Shown: in pieces, positions 9,298-18,155 of the stretch
Numbering within the stretch: the first letter of the stretch is position 1
Layout of the letters: every line of letters begins with the position of its first letter
Assembly (NCBI GenBank): GCA_900471525.1
Contig: UCEZ01000035.1
Coordinates: forward strand, 62,001-126,000
Length of the DNA stretch: 64,000 nt
Direction of reading: 5' to 3'
Source of the DNA: Hyphomicrobiales bacterium
Lineage (GTDB): Bacteria > Pseudomonadota > Alphaproteobacteria > Rhizobiales > Rhizobiaceae
Program-made: the position numbers and the translations under genes
Notes under the pieces: generated by a model
Told to the model about the DNA's origin: nothing
What the model saw: only the letters and a program-made list of their open reading frames with translations
The model's database searches: none

Positions 9298-10443
9298 TCA
9301 GATTTCCTCTCTCGAAACATCGCTGCCGGCGGCTTGCGCAATGGTGCGCCCCGTTTCGGGATCGAACAGGTAGATCCAGTTCGGATCGAAGCGGGCCGCA
9401 AGCGAACTTCCCTCGTCCTTCGAGAGGTGGGCCGTTTCGGTGGTGGACGTGCGGGTCGTCACCATGACGGAACCGCACTGGAGCACGTAGAGATTTTCCG
9501 CGCCGGTCGGCTCGAAGGAATAGAGTTCGGCGACAATACGGTGATCGGCATCCGGCGTTTCCCGGATCGAGATATGCTCCGGACGGACACCGACGCGAAC
9601 CGCCGTGTCGATCAGGCTGGCGAGCCCGTTGCGCTCTGCCCAATCCGCATCGAGCGGGATGGCGAAATACTCCGTCATGGCAACGATCCGGCCTTCGAGG
9701 CGGATAAGACGGGCGTCGAGCACGTTCATCTGCGGTTCTCCAACGAAGGTCGCGACGAACTCCGTGGTCGGCCGTTCGAAGATTTCGCGCGGTGTGGCGA
9801 ACTGCAACATCTCGCCGTCCTTCATGACGATGATGCGGTCGGCCATGGTCATGGCTTCCAACTGGTCATGCGTGACGAAGATCGTGGTGACGCCCACGCT
9901 CTTCTGGATGTGGCGCAGCTCGGCGCGCATCTGTCCGCGCAGCTGTGCGTCGAGATGCGACATGGGCTCGTCCATCAGGAAGACGTCGGCATCGCGCACC
10001 AGCATGCGGGCAATCGCCACGCGCTGCAGCTGGCCCGCCGAGAGCTGGTCGGGCTTTCGCTGCAACACCTCGGTGATCTGCATGGTTAGGGCGACCGCCT
10101 CGACCTTGCTGGCAATCTCCACGCGGCCGAGCCGGCGCACTTCCAGCGGATAGGCGATATTGCCGAAGACCGTGAGGTGGCGGTAGAGGCCATAATCCTG
10201 GAAGACCATGCCGACATTGCGGTAGCGGGGGCGCAGGAAGGTGACGTTGCGCCCACCGATAGCAATGCGCCCGCTACTCGGCATTTCGAGGCCGGCGATC
10301 ATCCTGAGCGTCGTGGTCTTGCCGCAGCCGGACGGACCAAGCAGGAAGACGAATTCCCCGTCGTTGACTGTAATGTTGACGTCTTCGACGGCCTTGAACG
10401 CGCCGAACTGCTTTACCAGACTGTTGATCTCGATATCAGCCAT
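9298..10443 (-). CDS. ABC importer ATP-binding protein (MalK/UgpC type, GlpT-like)
   Basis: 381 residues starting MADIEINSLVKQFGAFKAVED. Walker A GPSGCGKT, intact Q-loop (VFQDYGLYRHLTV), Walker B DVFLMDEPMSHLD, H-loop VTHDQ, then the C-terminal OB-fold regulatory region typical of carbohydrate importers. The signature motif reads LSAGQ instead of LSGGQ. The partner ATPase at 13903-15057 has LSGGQ but lacks the Q-loop Gln, so the two probably work as an asymmetric pair, as do GlpS and GlpT of rhizobial glycerol transporters. Substrate (glycerol or another polyol) is inferred. Confidence 0.88.
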   Translation of the reverse strand: MADIEINSLVKQFGAFKAVEDVNITVNDGEFVFLLGPSGCGKTTTLRMIAGLEMPSSGRIAIGGRNVTFLRPRYRNVGMVFQDYGLYRHLTVFGNIAYPLEVRRLGRVEIASKVEAVALTMQITEVLQRKPDQLSAGQLQRVAIARMLVRDADVFLMDEPMSHLDAQLRGQMRAELRHIQKSVGVTTIFVTHDQLEAMTMADRIIVMKDGEMLQFATPREIFERPTTEFVATFVGEPQMNVLDARLIRLEGRIVAMTEYFAIPLDADWAERNGLASLIDTAVRVGVRPEHISIRETPDADHRIVAELYSFEPTGAENLYVLQCGSVMVTTRTSTTETAHLSKDEGSSLAARFDPNWIYLFDPETGRTIAQAAGSDVSREEI

Positions 10444-10485
10444 GACCGTATTCCATTCTGTTGTCGGCACGTTTGTGGAAAGGGA

Positions 10486-11343
10486 TCATTTGCGCACCGT
10501 CCCCTGCGAAAGCCCGCTGATCAGCTGGCGTTGCAGCAGCAGCACGAAGAGGATGAGCGGCGCGGTGATGAGCACGACAGCGGCACCGAGCACGTTCCAG
10601 CGGATGTCGGCGCCGATCGAATAGGCCATGATCGCCGGCGGCATGGTCTTCGCCTGGGTGCTGGTAAGGAAGGTCGCGAAGGCGAACTCATTCCAGGAAA
10701 GGATCATGACGAAGATCGAGGTGGCCGTGATCGACGGCATCATCAGCGGCAGCGTCACCTTACGGAAGGCCGCAAACCAGGTATCGCCGTCCACCATGGC
10801 GGATTCCTCGTAGCGGCGGGGAATGTCGCGGAAGTAACCTGTCAGCATCCACACCACGAACGGCAGCTGCATCGCGGTATACAGGATAACCAGCCCCACC
10901 AGCGTGTCGAGCAACCCTGCCGTCTGGAAGGTGACGAAGATCGGGATGAGCACCGCCACCGGCGGCATCATACGGTTCGTCAGCACCCAGAACGACACGT
11001 CGTCCCGGCCGGTGAAATCGTAGCGTGCCAGCGCATAGGCGCAGAACATGCCGATCGTTACCGAGAAGAAGGTCGAGGCGAGCGACACGATCACGCTGTT
11101 GAAGAAGTTCTTCATGATGCCCTTCTCGACGATCAGGTAATGGAACGCTTCGAGTGAGGGCGTGAAGAACCAGGCGGGCGTAGCTGACGAAGCCGAGGCG
11201 CCGTCCATGAAGCCGGTCATGACAACCCAGAGATAGGGCACGAAATTGACCAGGCAGACGAGGGTAAGGACCACATAGACCCACCAGTTGCGCTGCACCA
11301 GCGGTGCTGCGGGCGATTCGATGCTGTAGGTTGGCTTCTTCAT
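10486..11343 (-). CDS. Carbohydrate ABC transporter permease, MalG-type (GlpQ-like)
   Basis: 285 residues with six spans, starting MKKPTYSIESPAAPLVQRN. The binding-protein-dependent permease loop is in the second half (EESAMVDGDTWFAAFRKVTLPLMMPS, the EAAx2G-type motif for docking the ATPase). It follows the other permease by 11 nt and precedes the ATPase gene by 42 nt. CUT1 family; inner membrane. Confidence 0.92.
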   Translation of the reverse strand: MKKPTYSIESPAAPLVQRNWWVYVVLTLVCLVNFVPYLWVVMTGFMDGASASSATPAWFFTPSLEAFHYLIVEKGIMKNFFNSVIVSLASTFFSVTIGMFCAYALARYDFTGRDDVSFWVLTNRMMPPVAVLIPIFVTFQTAGLLDTLVGLVILYTAMQLPFVVWMLTGYFRDIPRRYEESAMVDGDTWFAAFRKVTLPLMMPSITATSIFVMILSWNEFAFATFLTSTQAKTMPPAIMAYSIGADIRWNVLGAAVVLITAPLILFVLLLQRQLISGLSQGTVRK

Positions 11344-11354
11344 GGCGGCTCTCC

Positions 11355-12320
11355 TTACTCGGCGACTTCGGTCTTGGACCGGAAGACGCGGATGAACACG
11401 AAGCTCATCACGATGATGATCATCATCATGATCAGCGACAGGGCCGCAGCCTTCGACGCATCGAAGAATTCGAGGCCGGTCTTGGTCAGGAAGACGTTGA
11501 GGGTGGTCGTCGCGTTGCCGGGCCCACCGCGGGTCATGATCACGATCAGCTCGTAGGTGCGGAAGGCGTCCATGGTGCGGATGATGACGGCGATCAGGAT
11601 CGCCGGCCGAAGCAAGGGCATCGTGATGGTCCAGAACACCCGCCAGGATCCGGCGCCATCGATTTCCGCCGCCTCGTAGGGCTGGCGCGGAATGGAGGCG
11701 AGACCAGCCGACAGCATCAGGAACATGAACGGCGTCCACTCCCAGACATCGACGAAAACCAGCGTCTGGAAGGCGACCGTCGGGTCGGAGAGGAACGGAA
11801 TTTCACCAAAGCCGAGAGCGCGGGTGATTCCGCCGACGTAATAGGTCATCAGGCCGGCGCCGGGATAGAACATGTAGCGCCAGATGAGGGCGGCGACCAA
11901 GGGCGGCAGGATCATCGGAATGAGGATGAAAACCCGCATGAAAGCGATACCGGTCAGCTGTCTCTGAAAGAGCAGCGCCAGCCCGAGGCCGAGCCAGAAT
12001 TCGATGAACACCGCCTGCACCGTGAAGATCAGCGTCTTGCGCAGTGCATGCCAGAATTCCGGATCCTGGATGAGCGCCTGGTACTGGTAGAGCCCGACGA
12101 AGATGCGCGGCAGATAGGGCTTGGACAGGATGACGTTGTGGCTCGCAATGTAGAGCGAATAGAGGAAAGGGTAGATGCCGATCGCGAACAGGATGATCAG
12201 CGTCGGGGCCATCAGCACCCAGGGGAAGACCGCCCGGTTCGAAGGGCCGAAACGGGACAGGATGCCCCTCTGGCCGAGCGCCATCGACGGGGCTGTTATG
12301 GTACGTTCCGAGATCGACAT
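11355..12320 (-). CDS. Carbohydrate ABC transporter permease, MalF-type (GlpP-like)
   Basis: 321 residues. After a polar N-terminus come the first span (FPWVLMAPTLIILFAIGIYPFLYS) and a standard CUT1 six-span core. The docking motif is YEAAEIDGAGSWRVFWTITMPLLRP near residue 210. It lies 110 nt downstream of the solute-binding-protein gene on the same strand, with a strong palindrome between them (12392-12423). Confidence 0.92.
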   Translation of the reverse strand: MSISERTITAPSMALGQRGILSRFGPSNRAVFPWVLMAPTLIILFAIGIYPFLYSLYIASHNVILSKPYLPRIFVGLYQYQALIQDPEFWHALRKTLIFTVQAVFIEFWLGLGLALLFQRQLTGIAFMRVFILIPMILPPLVAALIWRYMFYPGAGLMTYYVGGITRALGFGEIPFLSDPTVAFQTLVFVDVWEWTPFMFLMLSAGLASIPRQPYEAAEIDGAGSWRVFWTITMPLLRPAILIAVIIRTMDAFRTYELIVIMTRGGPGNATTTLNVFLTKTGLEFFDASKAAALSLIMMMIIIVMSFVFIRVFRSKTEVAE

Positions 12321-12391
12321 GTCTCAGTCCCTTTGAATTGCGGTTGGAGCAGGAGGCCGGCACCTGTCGGCAAATTTCCGGGGTGTCGGCC

Positions 12392-12423
12392 GGTCTCCGG
12401 GCATGACGTCATGCCCGGAGACC
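12392..12423. repeat. 32-bp perfect palindrome after the solute-binding-protein gene
   Basis: GGTCTCCGGGCATGAC (12392-12407) is followed immediately by its exact reverse complement (12408-12423). In RNA this gives a hairpin of about 14 bp with a minimal loop, located 8 nt beyond the stop of the binding-protein gene and ~70 nt before the permease start. There is no T-run. It probably acts as an mRNA-stabilising or partial-termination hairpin that gives the binding protein higher expression than the permeases. Confidence 0.75.
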
Positions 12424-12430
12424 TCAGCGG

Positions 12431-13855
12431 TCAGTTCCACTCAGACGGCAGGCGATCGTAGTAGGTCAGGTCGCGCCACTGCTGCTTCGGCAGGTCGCTG
12501 CGGCCGGGAATGTAGTAGCCGCCCTTTCGCATGGCGTCGGTCATGCGCTTTTCCATGTTGGCAGCCGCCGTCTTGCTGTCGATCTCGCCGATCCATACGC
12601 GGTTGCCCTCTTCGCCCATGACGTCGGAGATCTCGGCCCATTCCGGCACGCGAACGCGCTCATCAGGATTGGTCTCCTTCAGCATGAAATCGTAGACGCC
12701 CGGCCACCAGGGCTGATACTTCGCGAGCGTTTCGCTCTTGTAGGTCGAGTGGCGCGAGGGGCCAGCACCGTACTGGGTAGCGCGTGCCTGCACGTCCTTT
12801 GAGGTCACCCATTGCATGAAGGTCCAGGCGGCCTCCTTGTTCTTGGAGTCCTTGGAGACGCCCAGAGACCAGGCGCCAAACCACGGATCGATCACACCGT
12901 CGGGACCGGCGGGCGTGTGCAGGTGCACGTTCTTGCCGGCGACCTTCGCCTGCGTTTCGGAATCCTCGAAGAAGCCCTTGACGAAGTCCTGGTAGTTCCA
13001 GGTGCCGAAGGCGTTACCCGCCTGGTAGACGGCGGTCGCTTCGCCGATGCCCCAGTTGGCGCTGTCGGCAGGCATAAATTCTTTCAGGCTCAGGAAGTAA
13101 TCGATCGAGGCGACAGTGCGCTCGTTGTTGATGGTGATCTTCCAGTCCTTGTCGACATATTCGTCGCCCTTGGTCTCGGGCGTCTGATAGGCAAACAGGT
13201 ACGGCAGGTAGGTCACGCCCCAGAACCAGCGGCCCGGAATGTTGGCAAAGCCGATCATGTTGGATTCGGGATTGTTCACCTTCTTGGCCGCGTCATACAT
13301 GTACTTCGTGGTGAATTCCGGTGAGAAACGCTCCGGCAGCTTGAAGCCCGCCTTCTCCGCGATATCGGCGCGGAAGGTCGTGCCGACCGGGCCTGCGCCG
13401 ATCGGCAGCGTGTAGAGCGTATCGTTGAAGACGCCCGTGCCGCTGATGACGCGGGGCAGGAAGTCGTCGATGTCGTAGTCGGCATCCGTCAGGTCGGCAT
13501 TCTTGACGTAAGGCATCAACGGCTCGAGAAAGCCGGCCGCGGCATATTCGGCAAGCCACATCACGTCGACCGCAAAGAAGTCGTAGGTGCCGGTGCCCTG
13601 CTGCATCTCCACCAGCGACTTCTGCCGGTAGTTCTCGAAAGGCACCTCGTCGACGACGACCTTGATGCCGTATTTCTCCTCGAATTCCGGGAAGAACTTT
13701 GCCAGTGCCGCAAACTGCGGCATGGACGGGGCGAGGAAGTGGACGGTTTTGCCCGCCAACGCTTTCTGCGCCTCCGTCTGTGCATGGGCTGGAAGCGCCA
13801 GCAGCATTAACGATAGCCCCGCCGCCGTGACGGCACTCAATTTCACCATGTTCAT
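12431..13855 (-). CDS. ABC transporter periplasmic solute-binding protein (GlpV-like)
   Basis: 474 residues from the ATG at 13853-13855, preceded by a near-perfect Shine-Dalgarno (GGAGGAGGAG). A signal peptide of ~24 residues ends LPAHA-Q. The mature protein is a cluster-B extracellular sugar-binding protein (FFPEFEEKYGIKVVVDEVPFENYRQKSLVEM; VMWLAEYAAAGFLEPLMPY; GAWSLGVSKDSKNKEAAWTFMQW). Large binding proteins of this size belong to the rhizobial glycerol/polyol transporters. It lies 47 nt after the ATPase gene at 13903. Confidence 0.92.
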   Translation of the reverse strand: MNMVKLSAVTAAGLSLMLLALPAHAQTEAQKALAGKTVHFLAPSMPQFAALAKFFPEFEEKYGIKVVVDEVPFENYRQKSLVEMQQGTGTYDFFAVDVMWLAEYAAAGFLEPLMPYVKNADLTDADYDIDDFLPRVISGTGVFNDTLYTLPIGAGPVGTTFRADIAEKAGFKLPERFSPEFTTKYMYDAAKKVNNPESNMIGFANIPGRWFWGVTYLPYLFAYQTPETKGDEYVDKDWKITINNERTVASIDYFLSLKEFMPADSANWGIGEATAVYQAGNAFGTWNYQDFVKGFFEDSETQAKVAGKNVHLHTPAGPDGVIDPWFGAWSLGVSKDSKNKEAAWTFMQWVTSKDVQARATQYGAGPSRHSTYKSETLAKYQPWWPGVYDFMLKETNPDERVRVPEWAEISDVMGEEGNRVWIGEIDSKTAAANMEKRMTDAMRKGGYYIPGRSDLPKQQWRDLTYYDRLPSEWN

Positions 13856-13902
13856 TTTCTCCTCCTCCGTTGATGGTGCATGCGTATTCGGCGCCACGCC
13901 CG

Positions 13903-15057
13903 TCAGGTGTGGTGTCTTGCCGCCCTTTGTCGGGTGAAGCGCGCCTGCCGCACGGTGCGGCCGGTATCGGCGTCGAACAGGTAGACAAAGTCGGGATCAA
14001 TGCGGAATGCGATCGGCGCGCCGATCGCGCGCGGATATTTCAGCGCGGCGTCGATCGTGGTCATCGCGCGGATCACCTGGCCCTCCACCTCGATATCGAA
14101 CACCACCCGCGAGCCCAGCGTCTCGACGGCGAAAACCTTGCCCTGCACGCGGCAGGGATGCTCGGCGTCCGGCGGATTGAGGCAGAGCTGCTGTGGCCTG
14201 AGCCCCAGCACGTAGTTGCCGCCGGGCTTCACCGCCTCGCCGTCCTGCATCCAGTCGTGGTCGACCTCGATATAGGTGTCGCCGACGCGCAGGGAGTGGC
14301 AGCCGTTGGCCTCAGAAATCACCGCCTTCATGACGTTCATCGGCGGCTCGCCGACGAAGGTGGCAGCAAACAGCGTTTCCGGCCGGTCGAAGAGATCCTG
14401 AGGTGCGGCGATCTGCTCGATGCGCCCCTTGTTGATCAAGACGATCCGGTCGGCCATGGTCATCGCCTCGAGCTGGTCGTGGGAGACGTAGAGCATCGTC
14501 GCCTTGAACTCGCGCTGCAGACGCTTGAACTCGACGCGCATGCGGGCGCGCAACTGCGCATCGAGGTGGGAAATCGGTTCGTCGAGAAGAAAGACATCCG
14601 CATCGCGCACCAGCGCCCGGCCGATCGCGACGCGCTGCATCTGGCCGCCGGAAAGCTGGTTCGGCCGGCGCTCCAGAAACTTCTCGATCTGCAGCGTTTC
14701 GGCGACGCCGGCGATGTGGCGGCGGATGTCGCCCTCCGCCATCTTCCGGATGCGCAACGGATAAGCGAGGTTCTCGAACACGCTCAGATGCGGAAAGAGC
14801 GAGTGCTTGTCGTAGACCATGGCGAGGTTGCGCTCGCGCGGCGTCCATTGCGTCACGTCGCGGCCACCGATCATGATGCGGCCGGCACCCGCCTCCTCCA
14901 GCCCGGCGACGAGGCGCAGCGTCGTGGTCTTGCCCGCACCGGATGGACCGAGCAGAAACACGGCCTCGCGGTCGGCCACATCGAGCGAGATGCCGCGCAC
15001 CGCTTCAAAGCCGCCCTTGAATGTTTTTGCCAGGTTGTCGATCTGAAGGTCAGCCAT
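13903..15057 (-). CDS. ABC importer ATP-binding protein with altered Q-loop (GlpS-like)
   Basis: 384 residues starting MADLQIDNLAKTFKGGFEAV. Walker A GPSGAGKT, signature LSGGQMQRVAIGRAL, Walker B DVFLLDEPISHLD, H-loop VSHDQ. The Q-loop, normally VFQ-x-YAL, reads VYDKHSLFPHLSV, so the Gln that senses Mg-ATP and contacts the permease is replaced by Asp. Together with the LSAGQ signature of its partner (9298-10443) this suggests one strong and one weak catalytic site in the heterodimer. Confidence 0.9.
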   Translation of the reverse strand: MADLQIDNLAKTFKGGFEAVRGISLDVADREAVFLLGPSGAGKTTTLRLVAGLEEAGAGRIMIGGRDVTQWTPRERNLAMVYDKHSLFPHLSVFENLAYPLRIRKMAEGDIRRHIAGVAETLQIEKFLERRPNQLSGGQMQRVAIGRALVRDADVFLLDEPISHLDAQLRARMRVEFKRLQREFKATMLYVSHDQLEAMTMADRIVLINKGRIEQIAAPQDLFDRPETLFAATFVGEPPMNVMKAVISEANGCHSLRVGDTYIEVDHDWMQDGEAVKPGGNYVLGLRPQQLCLNPPDAEHPCRVQGKVFAVETLGSRVVFDIEVEGQVIRAMTTIDAALKYPRAIGAPIAFRIDPDFVYLFDADTGRTVRQARFTRQRAARHHT

Positions 15058-15076
15058 TGTCTTTTCCGATTGAAGA

Positions 15077-15859
15077 TCAAAGAATTGCGCGAATGGTGCC
15101 GCCTTCGGCCCGCATCGCCATGCCGTTGAGGGCCGGCGAGGCCGCAAGATGCACGACGCTGGCAGCCACCTCCTCCGGCGCGATCATTCGCCGGATGAGT
15201 GAGGTCGGCTCGGTTTCGTCGAAATAATCGGCGACCACCTGCTCGCGGGTCACACCCTTCTCGCGGGCGATCTCCTCATGGTAGCGCCGCACGGCGAGTG
15301 TATCGGTCGGCCCCGGCAGGATGGTGTTGACGCGCACACGCGTGCCCTGGGTCAGCTCGGCCAGCGCCCGCGAAACACCGAGAAGGCAGGCCTTCATGGC
15401 GCCATAGTGCGGCATCCAGGCCTGCGGCTTCACAGCACTCTCGCTGCTGATGAAGACGACAGACCCCTCGCCGCGCGCCAGCATGTCCTGCAGCAGCAGC
15501 CGCGACATGCGCACGCCCGTCATGACGTTGACGTCGAAGAAACGGAACCAGTCCTCGTCGTGCGTCTCAAAGAAAGGCCGCACCTCGAAAATGCCGACCG
15601 AATTGACGAGGAAATCGACGGGACCTGCCGCCCGCGCGAAGTCGGCAAGCCGACGATCTTCGCCGGCAACGGTCAGGTCGCAATCCAAGCCTTGTGCGCG
15701 GCCCCCAAGCTGGGCGACGGCCGCAACGACCTCCGCTTCGGCAAGGCCGCTGATCGTCGCGCTGGCGCCCTCGGCGACAAAGGCTTGCGCAACCGCAAGA
15801 CCGATGCCCGTCGCGCCACCCGTGACCAGCACATGCTTGCCCTTCAGACCATAATCCAT
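15077..15859 (-). CDS. Short-chain dehydrogenase/reductase heading the importer operon
   Basis: 260 residues from an ATG with GGGAGGT upstream. Canonical TGGATGIG (residues ~13-20), catalytic Ser in FISSES, and YGAMK as the Tyr/Lys pair. It ends GMAMRAEGGTIRAIL, like the SDR at 23432. As first gene of a minus-strand operon with the GlpSTPQUV-like importer, it probably oxidises the imported polyol or a derivative. The following ATPase gene starts 19 nt after its stop. Confidence 0.9.
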   Translation of the reverse strand: MDYGLKGKHVLVTGGATGIGLAVAQAFVAEGASATISGLAEAEVVAAVAQLGGRAQGLDCDLTVAGEDRRLADFARAAGPVDFLVNSVGIFEVRPFFETHDEDWFRFFDVNVMTGVRMSRLLLQDMLARGEGSVVFISSESAVKPQAWMPHYGAMKACLLGVSRALAELTQGTRVRVNTILPGPTDTLAVRRYHEEIAREKGVTREQVVADYFDETEPTSLIRRMIAPEEVAASVVHLAASPALNGMAMRAEGGTIRAIL

Positions 15860-15974
15860 TGCCCAAACCTCCCATGGCAATCGGGGATCAACCCCGGTGG
15901 ACCGCCCCTCCAGACGGTCCGTTCTCTTCCTCCGTGCGGCCACATGGCCGCCCGCCTTGTCGGCCGGAAGGAAC

Positions 15975-16045
15975 TTGCCTTGGCCGATAGAACTAATTTC
16001 TTTTCATATATTTTGCAAGAAAATAAATTTTACATTATTTTGCAA
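15975..16045 (-). promoter_or_regulatory. AT-rich promoter region of the SDR/importer operon with a direct repeat
   Basis: In otherwise GC-rich sequence this stretch is markedly AT-rich. It contains TATTTTGCAA twice on the + strand (16009-16018 and 16036-16045), exactly 27 bp apart start to start; the second copy overlaps the end of the LysR gene. TTGCAA is itself palindromic. These may be binding sites for a regulator of the operon; which one (the adjacent LysR, or RpiR) is not shown by the sequence. Confidence 0.45.
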
Positions 16046-16971
16046 ATGTCATTCGCCGACCGCACCGGCGCGGCGCCCCTCCCGCCGGCCGAGGGCGCAC
16101 GCACAAGCGCCTGGGCGAAATCGATGAACTCCGAAGTTCTCGCGGGCAGCCGGCGCCGGCTGTCGCTGAGCAGGCACACCGTCTGCGGTTCTGGCTCGAA
16201 GTTACCGAGAACCGGCACGAGGACGCCGGCCGCCAACTCCGCCTCCACGTCCGCCAGAGCCGTGCGCAGAATGCCAAGGCCTTGAACCGCAAAGTTTTTC
16301 AACGTTGCTGGGTCGCTCGCCCGGAAGCGCCCGCCAACCGCCACCGGGCCGGCGTCGCCCTGAAAAGCCCAGTCGTTGCCGGCGAAGGCGGAGCCATCGA
16401 GCCGCAGGCATTCGTGGCGACAGAGGTCGGCGGGGCAAACGGGAACACCGTGCTCCGCGAGATAGGCCGGCGCGGCACAGGTCACCGTTTCCATCGAAAA
16501 CAATTTCCTGATCGTCAGGTTCGAATCCCGGACCGGGCCGACCCGCAATGCGGCATCGAAGGGAATTTCATGAAGACTGCCCGGCGGATCGAGGCGCAGG
16601 GAGAACTGCATATGAGGGTGCGCGCGGGCAAATGCGCGTACCAGCGAGAGCAGCTGGACGCGGCTGATATCGGCCGCGCAGGACAGCACGAGACCGCCCG
16701 AAACCGCCGTGCGGCGTCCTCCCATGTCCCGCTCAAGGTCGGCGAAACCGGAAAGCACCGGCTTTGACCGCTCCAGCAGAAGCTTGCCTTCCTCCGTCAA
16801 CAGCAGCGAACGTGTCGTGCGCCGCACCAGCGCCACGCCGTAGTGATCTTCCAATGCCTTCAACCGCCCGCTGATCGTTGCCGGCGCCATGCCGAGGCGG
16901 TTTGCGGCGCTCGCCATGCTCTGGGAGCGGGCGATTTCCGAAAACATCCTGAGATCGGCCAAACCATTCAT
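16030..16971 (-). CDS. LysR-family transcriptional regulator
   Basis: 313 residues from an ATG preceded by AGGAGG. HTH: SMASAANRLGMAPATISGRLKALEDHYG (residues ~18-46), then RTTRSLLLTEEG and a LysR effector domain with ALRVGPVRDSNLTIRKLFSM. It reads toward, and ends 170 nt before, the SDR/importer operon, so it is a candidate local activator. The C-terminal residues (NDICKIM) are encoded in the AT-rich operon promoter. Confidence 0.9.
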   Translation of the reverse strand: MNGLADLRMFSEIARSQSMASAANRLGMAPATISGRLKALEDHYGVALVRRTTRSLLLTEEGKLLLERSKPVLSGFADLERDMGGRRTAVSGGLVLSCAADISRVQLLSLVRAFARAHPHMQFSLRLDPPGSLHEIPFDAALRVGPVRDSNLTIRKLFSMETVTCAAPAYLAEHGVPVCPADLCRHECLRLDGSAFAGNDWAFQGDAGPVAVGGRFRASDPATLKNFAVQGLGILRTALADVEAELAAGVLVPVLGNFEPEPQTVCLLSDSRRRLPARTSEFIDFAQALVRAPSAGGRGAAPVRSANDICKIM

Positions 16972-17139
16972 TCTGGATCCTCCTGTCAGGCATATCTGCC
17001 TGGCGCCTCCGATCCCCGGCGTCCTCCGACGGACGTCCTCCTTCCGGGCATTAGAAACCTCGCATAAAGGAGTAACACCACACCCCGGCAAGGTGCGGTG
17101 AAAAATGGTCATTTGATCCTGTCCTAAACGTCACAAATC

Positions 17140-18042
17140 CTAGGTGACGATATACCGGGCCAGATGATCGATGAAGGCGCGGATGCGCGGGGCGAGCGGC
17201 GACTGGTCGGCATAGATGATGGAGACCGGCTCGCGGTCCCCCGGATTGAAGCTGTCGAGCACCGCGACGAGCCGGCCCGCCTTCAGGTCGTTGCCGATAT
17301 GAAACTCGGAAAGGCGCGCCAGGCCGACGCCATCCAGCGCGAACCGTCTCAAGCTTTCGCCATTGTCGAGACTTAGGTTTCCCTTCACCGCAAGATCGAG
17401 CTGGGTGGGAATGCCGTCCTGCTCGATGCGGAAGGGCCATTTGCCGTAACTGCGGCTGAAGCCGAGCGTCAGGCAATTGTGTTCGAGCAAGTCACGCGGT
17501 TCGGCCGGGATGCCGCACCGTTCGAGATAGGCGGGCGCGGCCACCACACGGCGCGGCGAGGCCACGATGCGCCGGGCACGTATGGTCGAATCCGTCAATA
17601 CGCCCGTGCGGATCGCAACGTCGATACCGTCGCGGATGAGATCGGACGTGCTGTCGGAAAGCGAGAACTCCAGGCTGATTTCCGGGTAGGCTTCAAGGAA
17701 ACCCGGCACGAGCGGCGAGACGCAATGCAGCCCGAAAGGCACGTTGCAGCTGACACGCAGTACGCCGCCGACCTGGCCGGCGCTCTCTTTCACCCCGCGC
17801 TCCAGGCTGGAAATATCCTTGAGGATCTGCTTGCCGCGGGCGAAATAGTCATCGCCCTCCGCCGTCAGCCGCAGCTTGCGGGTCGAGCGCACGGCGAGCG
17901 GCAGGCCGAGCCGGAGTTCGATGCGGGCGATGATCTTGCTGACGGCCGACGGCGACAGATGCAATGCATCGGCAGCAGCGGTGAAGCTGCCCGTCTCTAC
18001 AACTTTCACGAAGACCTCGATCTCCGAAATCCTGCCGGACAT
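17140..18042 (-). CDS. LysR-family transcriptional regulator, divergent from the PRISE reductase
   Basis: 300 residues starting MSGRISEIEVFVKVVETGSF. HTH: SFTAAADALHLSPSAVSKIIARIELRLG; effector domain VLRVSCNVPFGLHCVSPLVPGFLEAYPE and DVAIRTGVLTDSTIRARRIV. A GGAG lies upstream of the ATG. It is transcribed divergently from the gene at 18156 across a 113-nt spacer, the classical LysR arrangement, so it probably controls that gene and itself. Confidence 0.92.
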   Translation of the reverse strand: MSGRISEIEVFVKVVETGSFTAAADALHLSPSAVSKIIARIELRLGLPLAVRSTRKLRLTAEGDDYFARGKQILKDISSLERGVKESAGQVGGVLRVSCNVPFGLHCVSPLVPGFLEAYPEISLEFSLSDSTSDLIRDGIDVAIRTGVLTDSTIRARRIVASPRRVVAAPAYLERCGIPAEPRDLLEHNCLTLGFSRSYGKWPFRIEQDGIPTQLDLAVKGNLSLDNGESLRRFALDGVGLARLSEFHIGNDLKAGRLVAVLDSFNPGDREPVSIIYADQSPLAPRIRAFIDHLARYIVT

Positions 18043-18155
18043 GACCTGTCTCCATTCATGAAACTCTGTCAATTCACTTATGCCAGCAGCCTTCTTTTCG
18101 ACACAAGAGGGAAATGCCAGACACAAGGTCAATCATTTGTGGAGGAGACATCAGC

